Below the pieces are notes generated by a model. It was not told where the DNA came from, ran no database searches, and saw nothing but the letters and a program-made list of their open reading frames with translations. A program made the translations under genes and the position numbers. Source: Bacteroidaceae bacterium HV4-6-C5C (GTDB lineage Bacteria > Bacteroidota > Bacteroidia > Bacteroidales > Bacteroidaceae). From it: a stretch of 64,000 nt of DNA. Below are positions 36,905-45,657 of this stretch, one piece after another (the first letter of the stretch is position 1; every line of letters starts with the position of its first letter). Where the stretch lies: NCBI GenBank assembly GCA_007896885.1, contig VOIU01000016.1:1-64000 (forward strand). Reading direction: 5' to 3'.

Positions 36905-37564
36905 TCATCTCAAATCTACATACTCAGCTGAAGGATAGTTGTTTTTATTAAAGGTAAACATTGAATCGGAATAAGAAAGTCCGGTTTGATACAAATTAAT
37001 ACGTACAGCCACACTATGACCTCCACGTTGTCCCATAGTGACACATAACGGTTCAAAATTATCCTTTGTGACATATAATATAATGCATTGTATGTCCTGC
37101 TTCTTATTCTTAGCTGTCAAAATCACTTCATATGCGGCTTTTCCTGCATAAGTGCTTTTATTGCCTAATTTCAGATCATATCCTTTTTTGTAAATTGAAA
37201 GAAATGCATAAGGATTTATACTTTGAAGTTCATCCGATGTTGGTTCTGCCACATTTACTTCGTCTGTATTAGCTACATAACTCCATTGTGTACGCCCATC
37301 AAACCATGTTTTAATACCTTCCGCATCCAACAGAAATTTATCTCCTTTGAGGCGAATGTTACCCGAAGATGAATTCTGCATTTTATTTTTGACGTAGGTT
37401 TGAATAACAAAAGAAGCGCGAACACCATTTGAACGACGGAAAGCCGCTGCCGTTTGATCAAGAATATCTTTAGCATCCTCTTTGTTTGCAAAAACCGGTA
37501 AAGAGATTACTAGAGAAAAACTAAATATGAGTATAAACTCAAGCAAATTCAAAGCTCTTTTCAT
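36905..37564 (-). CDS. lolA: LolA-like outer-membrane lipoprotein carrier
   Basis: A 219-residue periplasmic protein with a signal peptide (about 6-26, cleaved after VFA). The LolA pattern is present: ASFVIQTYVKNKMQNSSSGN, GDKFLLDAEGIKTWFDGRTQWSYV and DNFEPLCVTM. LolA carries lipoproteins from the inner to the outer membrane. It follows ftsK by 39 bp; the ftsK-lolA order is common in Bacteroidota. The family diverges strongly in sequence, so the exact cargo role is inferred. Confidence 0.85.
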   Translation of the reverse strand: MKRALNLLEFILIFSFSLVISLPVFANKEDAKDILDQTAAAFRRSNGVRASFVIQTYVKNKMQNSSSGNIRLKGDKFLLDAEGIKTWFDGRTQWSYVANTDEVNVAEPTSDELQSINPYAFLSIYKKGYDLKLGNKSTYAGKAAYEVILTAKNKKQDIQCIILYVTKDNFEPLCVTMGQRGGHSVAVRINLYQTGLSYSDSMFTFNKNNYPSAEYVDLR

Positions 37565-37603
37565 ATTCTGAAAATATAATTTTAGTTGTAAGTTTAACGG
37601 GAT

Positions 37604-40114
37604 TTACTGAAAATTGTTCAGTCTCATGTCTAAATCGCTCTCATCAATGCAAAGTACATCACGAGCTTTACTTCCTTGGGTGGGTCCAACGATACCGGCT
37701 TTTTCTAGCTGGTCCATAATACGCCCCGCACGATTATAACCAATCGCAAATTTACGTTGTATCAGAGAAGTTGATCCTTGTTGGTGAATTACAATAAGGC
37801 GAGCTGCATCTTCAAATAAAGGATCTAATCGCCCCAGATCAACATCCCCTAAATCACTTCCACTTTCTTCACTCACATATTCCGGTAAATAGAAAGCTGT
37901 GGGATATCCCTGTTGTTTTGCAATATATTTTGTAATATCAGCCACTTCTGGCGTGTCGATGAATGCACATTGAACGCGGACTGGGTCAGCCCCTTGAAGA
38001 AATAACATATCACCTCTACCAATTAGCTGATTCGCTCCGGGACGGTCTAAGATTGTACGCGAATCCATCATAGAGGATACTCTAAAAGCAACTCGAGCAG
38101 GGAAGTTAGCCTTAATTGTGCCTGTAATAATATTAGTAGTCGGGCGCTGGGTTGCTATAACCATATGAATACCGATTGCTCGAGCTAGCTGGGCTATACG
38201 GGCAATTGGCAATTCTATTTCTTTTCCGGCTGTCATAATCAAATCGCCAAACTCATCAATAATAACCACAATATATGGCATAAATTTATGTCCTTTCTCG
38301 GGATTCAACTGCCGATTAATGAATTTTTCATTATACTCTTTAATGTTACGTACATGGGCAGCTTTCAACAAGTCGTAGCGAGTATCCATCTCTATGCAAA
38401 CCGAATTTAAAGTTTGAACGACTTTAGTGACATCGGTTATTATCGCATCTTCTCCATCCGGCAGTTTCGCCAAAAAGTGATGCTCTATAATTGAATAAAT
38501 ACTAAATTCAACTTTTTTAGGGTCAACTAATACAAATTTAAGTTCAGCGGGATGTTTTTTATATAACAGTGAAGTAATAATAGCATTCAACCCCACAGAT
38601 TTACCTTGCCCTGTAGCTCCGGCAACCAATATATGAGGCATTTTACACAAATCGACCATAAAGACCTCATTTGTAATTGTCTTCCCAAGCGCAATAGGTA
38701 GATCATAGGTTGACTCTTGAAATTTCTTACTTCCAATAATACTTTGACCGGATACGATTTTAGGATTTGAGTTTGGTACTTCTATACCGATAGTCCCTTT
38801 ACCGGGAATGGGAGCTATTATACGGATACCTAATGCAGAAAGGCTCAATGCAATATCATCCTCCAAGCCTCTAATTTTGGAAATACGAACCCCTTGCTCC
38901 GGAGTTATTTCATATAAAGTAACAGTAGGTCCTACTGTAGCTTTAATCGTGCTAATCTCTATGCCGAAACTACGTAACGTGTTAATTATTTTATCTTTAT
39001 TAGCATTTTGCTCCGCCATATCAATAGTTGGTTCGGCATTATCATAGTGTTTCATAAGATCTACAGAAGGAAAATGATAATTTTCCAAATCAAGACGTGG
39101 ATTATAAGGTTCTTTTTCCAAGCCATGATATTCTTCATCATCTCCGGCAGCCGAAACCTCAAATGTTGGTCCGCTAACTGCCGGATTTACCGGAAAAGGG
39201 GGCTGCAGATCAGAGATCGGAGCTTCTATTGTCATAGATAAATTATCCCTGACAGCAGGTATTACTTTATCCACATTTCCACTTAGATCAAGTGTTACTT
39301 CATTAGTCGCCTCAGCCTCAGAATCGTCTTTTTTACTAAGCGTTTCTTCGACCCTAGATTGTTCCAATGGATTTTCAACAAATAAATCAGAAGCATCTTC
39401 TTTTGAGGAATTTTCTGCTGTCCATGAATCAGTAAACTCTTCAGGAATTTCGCCCTTTTCATCTTTTAAAACATCACGCTTCCGCTTTATAAAACTAAGA
39501 GTCAGCAACCGCCGAAGCCATATAATAGTTTTAGCACTTAAATAAATAAAGAAGCATATTGCCGTAACCAATAGAATCATCCAAACACCCGGCATTCCGA
39601 CCTGTGATATAAGCCAACGACTTACATTGTAGCCATGCATTCCACCTAAATAGATAAACGAATCTTTATACTGATCCATAAATGCAAAACCAAAAAAGAC
39701 GGAAAACCACACTAGAAGTAAAGAACAACCTATAAACCATTTCCACAGACGAACATTTTTAACCTTCATTAGCTTTAATCCGGCAATAGCTAAAAACACA
39801 AGTATAAAAAAAGAAGATACACCAAAACAGTCATTTATTAAATAACTGGCAAGTTGAGCACCTCTAGATCCTGCATAATTTTTCACACCATTATTTACAG
39901 AAGCTAGTTCTTGAGTATTGCCCGTGTCAATGATACTTTGATCCGAAGAACCGGTCACAAAGAATGAGGAAAAAGCCAATAATAGATATACTGAAAAAAT
40001 AACCAGCATCAATCCTATTACAAAATGAATGGTTTCATTCCTAAATATAGCTCTCACTTTTCCCAAAAAAGAGAGAGATTCGTTTGTATCTTTTATTGCA
40101 TATTTCTTAGCCAT
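37604..40114 (-). CDS. ftsK: DNA translocase FtsK/SpoIIIE
   Basis: An 836-residue chromosome segregation translocase. Four transmembrane helices lie in the first 200 residues, then an acidic linker (about 215-340), the motor with Walker A GATGQGKS (about 498-505), Walker B-like YIVVIIDEFGDLI, and a C-terminal gamma winged helix (about 770-836; LIQRKFAIGYNRAGRIMDQLE) that reads FtsK-orienting DNA sites. It acts at the division septum. It heads the ftsK-lolA-trxB run. Confidence 0.96.
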   Translation of the reverse strand: MAKKYAIKDTNESLSFLGKVRAIFRNETIHFVIGLMLVIFSVYLLLAFSSFFVTGSSDQSIIDTGNTQELASVNNGVKNYAGSRGAQLASYLINDCFGVSSFFILVFLAIAGLKLMKVKNVRLWKWFIGCSLLLVWFSVFFGFAFMDQYKDSFIYLGGMHGYNVSRWLISQVGMPGVWMILLVTAICFFIYLSAKTIIWLRRLLTLSFIKRKRDVLKDEKGEIPEEFTDSWTAENSSKEDASDLFVENPLEQSRVEETLSKKDDSEAEATNEVTLDLSGNVDKVIPAVRDNLSMTIEAPISDLQPPFPVNPAVSGPTFEVSAAGDDEEYHGLEKEPYNPRLDLENYHFPSVDLMKHYDNAEPTIDMAEQNANKDKIINTLRSFGIEISTIKATVGPTVTLYEITPEQGVRISKIRGLEDDIALSLSALGIRIIAPIPGKGTIGIEVPNSNPKIVSGQSIIGSKKFQESTYDLPIALGKTITNEVFMVDLCKMPHILVAGATGQGKSVGLNAIITSLLYKKHPAELKFVLVDPKKVEFSIYSIIEHHFLAKLPDGEDAIITDVTKVVQTLNSVCIEMDTRYDLLKAAHVRNIKEYNEKFINRQLNPEKGHKFMPYIVVIIDEFGDLIMTAGKEIELPIARIAQLARAIGIHMVIATQRPTTNIITGTIKANFPARVAFRVSSMMDSRTILDRPGANQLIGRGDMLFLQGADPVRVQCAFIDTPEVADITKYIAKQQGYPTAFYLPEYVSEESGSDLGDVDLGRLDPLFEDAARLIVIHQQGSTSLIQRKFAIGYNRAGRIMDQLEKAGIVGPTQGSKARDVLCIDESDLDMRLNNFQ

Positions 40115-40146
40115 AACTATTTCTCACTATGATGTCAACTATGACG

Positions 40147-40154
40147 CAAAAGTA
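40147..40154 (-). promoter_or_regulatory. -7 box of ftsK (TACTTTTG)
   Basis: An exact TAnnTTTG match on the - strand, 33 bp before the ftsK start. It is back to back with the promoter of the divergent DUF5063 gene. Confidence 0.5.
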
Positions 40155-40196
40155 ACAAAAAAAAGCAGATACATTAATGCTTTCATTCCTTTTTCG

Positions 40197-40204
40197 TACC
40201 TTTG
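40197..40204 (+). promoter_or_regulatory. -7 box of the DUF5063 gene (TACCTTTG)
   Basis: An exact TAnnTTTG match on the + strand, 19 bp before the ATG at 40224, so the 5' leader would be very short (about 12 nt). Confidence 0.5.
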
Positions 40205-40223
40205 CTAACCAAAACAAAAAAAT

Positions 40224-40892
40224 ATGGGAAAAGAAAGTCAAACAATATTCGATCGTAACGTAATAGAGTTCGTGACCGTCGCCGCTGAATTTTGTAATTT
40301 TTTAGAACAATCCGAAAATATAAAACGTCTGCAATTTGTCGATACATCCTTAAAGATACTTCCCTTATTATACCTCAAAGCATCAATGCTCCCTGAATGC
40401 AAAATGATAGGAGAAGAAGCCCCGGAGAATTACGTCACAGAAGAAACCTATGAGGTTCTTAGAATGAATCTTACTGATATTTTGGCTGAAAAAGATGATT
40501 ACTTAGATGTCTTTATAAAAGATATGGTGTACAGTGATCAACCTATAAAAAAGAGTATTGCTGAAGATTTAGCGGATATTTATCAAGATATTAAAGATTT
40601 TATTTTTGTATTTCAGTTGGGGTTAAACGAAACTATGAATGATTCTTTGGCTATATGCCAAGAGCATTTTAAGGAATATTGGGGGCAGACTTTAGTAAAT
40701 ACGATGCGTGCCTTGCATGACATAAGATATAACGAAGAAAGCAACAACGAAGATTCAGAAAGTGAATTCAATTCTGTAAAAGTCCATCACTATTTCGACG
40801 ATGGCCCCCGAGATAGCGACGTCGAATGCAAAAATGATCACGAATGTGATTGTGAAGATGAAGATTGTCAATGTCACAATCATCATCACTAA
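40224..40892 (+). CDS. DUF5063 protein with a His/Cys/Asp-rich C-terminal tail
   Basis: A 222-residue cytoplasmic helical protein (about 1-170) of the DUF5063 type (FDRNVIEFVTVAAEFCNFLEQ; QFVDTSLKILPLLYLKA). The last 35 residues (188-222) are HHYFDDGPRDSD followed by CKNDHECDCEDEDCQCHNHHH-like sequence: five Cys, seven His and many Asp/Glu. This tail could bind zinc, nickel or copper. It lies 13 bp before the exonuclease gene and is probably co-transcribed with it. The function of DUF5063 is unknown. Confidence 0.75.
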   Translation: MGKESQTIFDRNVIEFVTVAAEFCNFLEQSENIKRLQFVDTSLKILPLLYLKASMLPECKMIGEEAPENYVTEETYEVLRMNLTDILAEKDDYLDVFIKDMVYSDQPIKKSIAEDLADIYQDIKDFIFVFQLGLNETMNDSLAICQEHFKEYWGQTLVNTMRALHDIRYNEESNNEDSESEFNSVKVHHYFDDGPRDSDVECKNDHECDCEDEDCQCHNHHH

Positions 40893-40905
40893 AATTTCGG
40901 ATACA

Positions 40906-41553
40906 ATGATCATCAGAAAAAGCATTGAAAAAGAAGAAATAAAGGAAATGCCCAAAGTGACATTCCCCGGACAAATTCATATTGTAAATACCCCATGGGA
41001 AGCAGAAAAAGCAATTGCATTTTTGAGAAATTATTCACTCCTCGGTATTGATAGTGAAACCCGTCCATCTTTTAATAAGGGACAAATACATAAAGTCGCT
41101 TTGCTACAGGTTGCTTCAGAGAAAGATTGTTTCCTTTTCCGCCTTAATTTGCTTGGCCTAACAGTACCAATTATCACATTATTGGAAACACCTCACATAA
41201 TAAAAGTCGGACTGTCTTTAAAAGATGATTTCATGATGCTACACAAACGCGCACCATTTGAACAACACAACTGCATAGAGCTCCAAGATTACGTTCGAGA
41301 ATTCGGTATTACCGACAAAAGTCTCCAGAAGATATATGCCATATTGTTTGAAGAAAAAATCTCAAAATCACAACGTCTTTCTAATTGGGAAGCAGAAGAG
41401 TTGAGCATCCCTCAACAATTATATGCTGCAACCGATGCCTGGGCGTGTCTTAAAATATATCAATTATTAGAAGATATTAAATCATCCGGTGACTTTCAAT
41501 CTATAAATGAAAAAAAGAAAGAAGAAGAGAGTGAAGACGATAACAATATTTAA
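40906..41553 (+). CDS. 3'-5' exonuclease (DnaQ/RNase D-like)
   Basis: A 215-residue protein with a DEDD-type 3'-5' exonuclease fold. ExoI is LGIDSETRPSF (D-x-E), ExoII is HIIKVGLSLKDDFMML, and ExoIII is YAATDAWACLKIYQLL (Y-x3-D). The start at 40906 avoids the overlap that a longer frame would make with the DUF5063 gene; an ATG at 40951 (MPKVTFPGQ) is also possible. The tail is acidic (EEESEDDNN). It may act in RNA or DNA trimming; RNase D-like helper domains (HRDC) are absent. Confidence 0.88.
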   Translation: MIIRKSIEKEEIKEMPKVTFPGQIHIVNTPWEAEKAIAFLRNYSLLGIDSETRPSFNKGQIHKVALLQVASEKDCFLFRLNLLGLTVPIITLLETPHIIKVGLSLKDDFMMLHKRAPFEQHNCIELQDYVREFGITDKSLQKIYAILFEEKISKSQRLSNWEAEELSIPQQLYAATDAWACLKIYQLLEDIKSSGDFQSINEKKKEEESEDDNNI

Positions 41554-41607
41554 GCCTTCTGATATATAGATAGCTTCCATCATCATTCATCGCTAATTAT
41601 TAAACAT

Positions 41608-42789
41608 ATGCATAAAGTTTATCTCAAAGCTGGTAAAGAAGAATCACTAAAGCGTTTTCACCCTTGGATATTTTCAGGTGCAATCGCGCATTTTGATAAT
41701 GAGCCTGAAGAAGGTGAAGTCATTGATGTATACACTTCTAAAAAAGAGTTTATCGCAAAAGGACATTATCAAATCGGAAGTATTGCAATACGTGTGCTTT
41801 CTTTCAACCAAGAGGAAATAATTGACGATGACTTTTGGAAACGCAAGCTTAGTACTGCTTACGAAATGCGCCGTAGCATTGGTATAGCAGAAAATCCCAT
41901 TAACAATACTTATCGCTTGGTCCATGGTGAAGGAGATAGCTTACCAGGACTAGTTATAGACATCTACGCCCATACCGCAGTAATGCAAGCACATTCAGCC
42001 GGAATGCATCTTGACCGTATGAGAATAGCAAATGCTCTGAATGAGGTTTTAGGAAATAGCATCAAAAATATTTACTATAAATCAGAAACAACATTACCTT
42101 TTAAAGCGGATTTATATCCGGAAAACGGATTTCTTATGGGAGGTGGGACCAATGACATTGCAATGGAATATGGATTAAAATTCCACATAGACTGGCTGAA
42201 AGGACAAAAAACAGGCTTCTTTGTTGATCAACGGGAAAACCGATCATTATTGGAACGTTATGCAAAAGATCGTTCCGTATTAAATATGTTTTGCTATACT
42301 GGAGGTTTTTCAGTATACGCCATGCGTGGTAATGCTAAACTAGTCCACTCTGTCGACAGTTCAGCCAAAGCAATTGATTTAACAAACAAAAACATAGAGT
42401 TGAACTTTGCAAATGACAAAAGACATGCAGCATTTGCAGAAGACGCATTTAAATACTTAGACCGCATGGGCGATCAATATGATTTAATAATATTGGACCC
42501 ACCAGCTTTCGCAAAACATAGAGACGCATTACGAAATGCGCTCCAAGGCTATCGCAAACTAAATGTGAAAGCATTTGAGAAAATCAAACCAGGAGGTATT
42601 TTATTTACTTTCTCTTGTTCTCAAGCCGTTAGTAGAGAAAATTTTCGCACCGCAGTATTTACAGCAGCAGCAATGTCAGGGCGTAATGTACGAATTCTCC
42701 ACCAACTAACACAACCTGCTGACCATCCGGTAAGCATATATCATCCAGAAGGAGAATATTTAAAAGGATTAGTACTATATGTAGAGTGA
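41608..42789 (+). CDS. rlmI: Class I SAM-dependent rRNA methyltransferase (RlmI-like)
   Basis: A 393-residue protein with an N-terminal PUA domain (about 1-75; KRFHPWIFSGAI), a central EEHEE region, and a C-terminal Rossmann methyltransferase. Motifs include GFFVDQRENRSLL, VLNMFCYTGGFSVYA (SAM-binding), and LDPPAFAK, and a catalytic cysteine in FTFSCSQAV. The family makes 5-methylcytidine in 23S rRNA in E. coli (RlmI); the exact site here is inferred. It is 54 bp after the exonuclease gene. Confidence 0.88.
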   Translation: MHKVYLKAGKEESLKRFHPWIFSGAIAHFDNEPEEGEVIDVYTSKKEFIAKGHYQIGSIAIRVLSFNQEEIIDDDFWKRKLSTAYEMRRSIGIAENPINNTYRLVHGEGDSLPGLVIDIYAHTAVMQAHSAGMHLDRMRIANALNEVLGNSIKNIYYKSETTLPFKADLYPENGFLMGGGTNDIAMEYGLKFHIDWLKGQKTGFFVDQRENRSLLERYAKDRSVLNMFCYTGGFSVYAMRGNAKLVHSVDSSAKAIDLTNKNIELNFANDKRHAAFAEDAFKYLDRMGDQYDLIILDPPAFAKHRDALRNALQGYRKLNVKAFEKIKPGGILFTFSCSQAVSRENFRTAVFTAAAMSGRNVRILHQLTQPADHPVSIYHPEGEYLKGLVLYVE

Positions 42790-42997
42790 CAAACGCAAAT
42801 AGAGGCCTCAAATCGGTTAAACATTGTTAATAAAAGGGCACTTATAAATAAAAGCGCATGTTATATAACATAATATATCTATATTTGCAATGTGTTTTTC
42901 ATGGTATTAGATTTAAGGTTAACAAAGATTGGGTATCTGGGATAGATGCCCTTCTTTTTTTATACACTTCCCCTATCTACCTTTACAATAAATTCCC

Positions 42998-43005
42998 TAC
43001 ATTTG
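42998..43005 (+). promoter_or_regulatory. -7 box of the MFS transporter gene (TACATTTG)
   Basis: An exact TAnnTTTG match 45 bp before the ATG at 43050. A second match, TATATTTG, lies at 42880-42887. Together they argue that the upstream part of the longer open frame (42858-43049) is non-coding leader DNA. Confidence 0.5.
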
Positions 43006-43049
43006 CATCAATTATATTGATTTCAAAAGAAACACGTATCACAAAAATT

Positions 43050-44324
43050 ATGAGTATAAAAGTTCGTTTGATCATCATGAACTTCCTCCAATTTGCTGTA
43101 TGGGGAGCTTATCTAACATCAATGGGTAGTTACTTAGTAAGCGTAGGACTCGCTGGTCACATTGGGATGTTCTACGCAATGCAAGGAATAGTATCGATGT
43201 TCATGCCTGCATTAATCGGCATAGTCGCCGACCGCTGGATACCAGCCCAACGTATGCTAGCTCTTTGCCATTTATTGGGGGCTATTTTCATGATCGCAAC
43301 TGGATACTATGGTATGGGTGCCTCAAACAACACCGACTTTACCACTTTGTTTAGCCTCTATGCTATTAGTGTCGCGTTTTATATGCCTACTTTGGCTCTA
43401 TCAAATTCGGTTGCTTATAATGCGCTCGACAATGCCGGGCTCGATACAATAAAAGCATTCCCTCCTATTCGTATTTTTGGAACCATTGGTTTCATATGTT
43501 CAATGCTTGCGGTAGATGCTCTAGGATACCAAAGTTCATATACTCAATTTTTTGTATCAGGAGCCATAGGACTATTTTTAGCTATTTATGCAATTACATT
43601 ACCGCGTTGCCCTGTAAGTAAGCAAGTAGAAAAAAAATCACTAGTTGAAGCATTCGGTTTAAAAGCTTTCACGCTTTTTAAAAACAGGAAAATGGCTATA
43701 TTCTTCATTTTTTCCATGTTATTAGGAGTATCCCTGCAAATAACAAACGGATTCGCCAACCCTTTTATTACCAGTTTTAAAGCAATCCCTGAATATGCGT
43801 CTTCTTTCGGTGCAAACCATGCCAATGCTCTTATTTCAATATCCCAATGTTCCGAGACATTATGCATTTTATTAATCCCATTCTTTCTGAAAAAATTTGG
43901 AATCAAGCGAGTGATGCTTATAGCTATGTTTGCATGGTTTTTTCGGTTTGGATTATTCGGAATTGGCAACCCGGGTAGTGGAGTGTGGATGTTCATTCTG
44001 TCCATGATTGTATACGGAGTCGCTTTCGACTTTTTCAACATATCTGGTTCTTTGTTTGTTGATAAAGAAACAGACAAGAGCATACGATCCAGTGCGCAAG
44101 GCTTATTCATGCTAATGACCAATGGTCTAGGAGCAACAATAGGTACTCTTGGTGCCCAATTTGTCGTTGATCATTATACCCATTCGACAGAATTCGAAGG
44201 TCACTTTTATACGGTTGGAGATTGGAGCACCGTATGGTATGTATTTGCCGTTTATGCATTATTAGTTGGCTTTTTATTTGCGCTGATATTTAAATATAGG
44301 CATCAACAAGAAGCTTTAAAATAA
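43050..44324 (+). CDS. MFS nucleoside permease (NupG-like)
   Basis: A 424-residue transporter with twelve predicted membrane helices. The start at 43050 (MSIKVRLIIMNFLQFAVWGAYLTSMG) is chosen because the first helix begins there, as in NupG/XapB-type nucleoside:H+ symporters; the upstream in-frame region is not conserved-looking and contains two promoter boxes. GIVADRWIPAQRMLALCH is the MFS loop 2-3 motif. The substrate is presumably nucleosides; the closeness of match was not measured. It is 6 bp before the DUF151 gene. Confidence 0.85.
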   Translation: MSIKVRLIIMNFLQFAVWGAYLTSMGSYLVSVGLAGHIGMFYAMQGIVSMFMPALIGIVADRWIPAQRMLALCHLLGAIFMIATGYYGMGASNNTDFTTLFSLYAISVAFYMPTLALSNSVAYNALDNAGLDTIKAFPPIRIFGTIGFICSMLAVDALGYQSSYTQFFVSGAIGLFLAIYAITLPRCPVSKQVEKKSLVEAFGLKAFTLFKNRKMAIFFIFSMLLGVSLQITNGFANPFITSFKAIPEYASSFGANHANALISISQCSETLCILLIPFFLKKFGIKRVMLIAMFAWFFRFGLFGIGNPGSGVWMFILSMIVYGVAFDFFNISGSLFVDKETDKSIRSSAQGLFMLMTNGLGATIGTLGAQFVVDHYTHSTEFEGHFYTVGDWSTVWYVFAVYALLVGFLFALIFKYRHQQEALK

Positions 44325-44330
44325 GAATAA

Positions 44331-44927
44331 ATGGATAAAAAGACGATAGAACTAAAAGTTTTGAACATCTCCAATAGCCAGGAGCAAGCAGGAGCTTTTG
44401 CCCTATTGCTAGGGGAAATCAATGGTTCACGTCAATTGCCTGTGATTATCGGATCAGCAGAAGCTCAATCTATGTTAATTACACTAAAAGGTATTATCCC
44501 TCCTCGCCCATTAACTCATAACCTTTTTGCATCTTGCCTGGAAATCCTCAATGTTACAATGGTACGGGCACTTATCTACAGGGTCGAAAATGGAGTTTTT
44601 TACTCATATATTTATTTAAAAACCGACGAAACAGTCATACGGATGGATGCACGCACCTCTGATGCCGTATCCATGGCATTACGTATGAAAGCACCCATTT
44701 TTGTATATGATGATATATTAGAAACTGAACAACTAAAAACCAACATCGAAAATATATCTAACGAAAACAACTCAGCAAGAGCTAATATTTCTTTAGAGAA
44801 AGATGGTTTACCATATGGAGACAATTTGGATACACTCCAAAAGGCCTTACAAAAAGCAATAATAGAAGAAAATTACGAACAAGCAGCTAAAATTAGAGAC
44901 GAAATTTCCAAAAGAGAAAAAGAATAA
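44331..44927 (+). CDS. Bifunctional nuclease (DUF151) with UvrB/C motif
   Basis: A 198-residue protein. The N-terminal DUF151 domain (about 1-130) shows LGEINGSRQLPVIIGSAEAQSM and MDARTSDAVSMALRMKAPIFV. The C-terminal UVR motif (about 162-198) is LQKALQKAIIEENYEQAAKIRDEISKREK. DUF151 proteins are reported to cut RNA and DNA. It is 6 bp after the MFS gene and 6 bp before rsmE, so it is co-transcribed. Confidence 0.88.
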   Translation: MDKKTIELKVLNISNSQEQAGAFALLLGEINGSRQLPVIIGSAEAQSMLITLKGIIPPRPLTHNLFASCLEILNVTMVRALIYRVENGVFYSYIYLKTDETVIRMDARTSDAVSMALRMKAPIFVYDDILETEQLKTNIENISNENNSARANISLEKDGLPYGDNLDTLQKALQKAIIEENYEQAAKIRDEISKREKE

Positions 44928-44933
44928 AGACCC

Positions 44934-45635
44934 ATGCATGTATTTTATACTCCTGATATACACAAGAATTCGGAACTCCCAGAAGAAGAAGCGCAACATT
45001 GTACGCGCGTACTCAGACTGAATACGGGAGACGAAATCACGCTAACCGATGGCATTGGAAATTTTTATCGTGCCAAAATAGATATTGCAACAAATAAGCA
45101 TTGCTTAGTCAATATCATTGAAAAAGTTACTCAAAATCCATTATGGGAAGGTCATCTACACATTGCGATGGCTCCGACTAAAAACATTGATCGGACTGAA
45201 TGGTTTGTTGAAAAGGCCACAGAAATAGGATTTAACGAACTTACATTTTTAAACTGTAGATTCTCGGAAAGAAAAATAGTCAAGATTGAAAGAATATCTA
45301 AAATTTTGATCTCCGCAATCAAACAATCTTTAAAAGCAAGAGTCCCAATAGTTAATGAACTTACTTCTTTTGACAAATTTATAGCTCAGCCGTTGAAAGG
45401 ACAAAAATACATAGCACATTGCTACGATGGCGACAAGAGCTATCTGAAAGATATAATTATCAAGGGAGTAGATGCTACCATTTTAATTGGTCCAGAAGGT
45501 GATTTTAGCGAAGAAGAGATAGAGAAAGCTATTGCAAATGGCTTCATGCCTATTAGCTTAGGACCATCAAGACTCCGAACAGAAACAGCAGCCGTAGTAG
45601 CATGTCATATTTTCAATCTAAAGAATCAAATATAA
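44934..45635 (+). CDS. rsmE: 16S rRNA (uracil1498-N3)-methyltransferase
   Basis: A 233-residue RsmE protein. It has an N-terminal PUA-like domain (about 1-70; HCTRVLRLNTGDEITLTDG) and a C-terminal SPOUT knot. The knot has IAMAPTKNIDRTEWFVEKATEIG, then ILIGPEGDFSEEE, and LGPSRLRTETAAV for SAM binding. It methylates U1498 of 16S rRNA. It is 6 bp after the DUF151 gene and 22 bp before the DUF4836 gene. Confidence 0.95.
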   Translation: MHVFYTPDIHKNSELPEEEAQHCTRVLRLNTGDEITLTDGIGNFYRAKIDIATNKHCLVNIIEKVTQNPLWEGHLHIAMAPTKNIDRTEWFVEKATEIGFNELTFLNCRFSERKIVKIERISKILISAIKQSLKARVPIVNELTSFDKFIAQPLKGQKYIAHCYDGDKSYLKDIIIKGVDATILIGPEGDFSEEEIEKAIANGFMPISLGPSRLRTETAAVVACHIFNLKNQI

Positions 45636-45657
45636 ATTGATCTAAAGACTTATACTT

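Noticed and set aside
40801..40905. Longer start of the exonuclease gene
   Set aside because: It would overlap the DUF5063 gene by about 90 bp and encode a region without resemblance to the exonuclease fold.
42858..43049. N-terminal extension of the MFS transporter frame
   Set aside because: It contains two TAnnTTTG boxes and no family-like sequence; the first membrane helix of the transporter begins right after the ATG at 43050.
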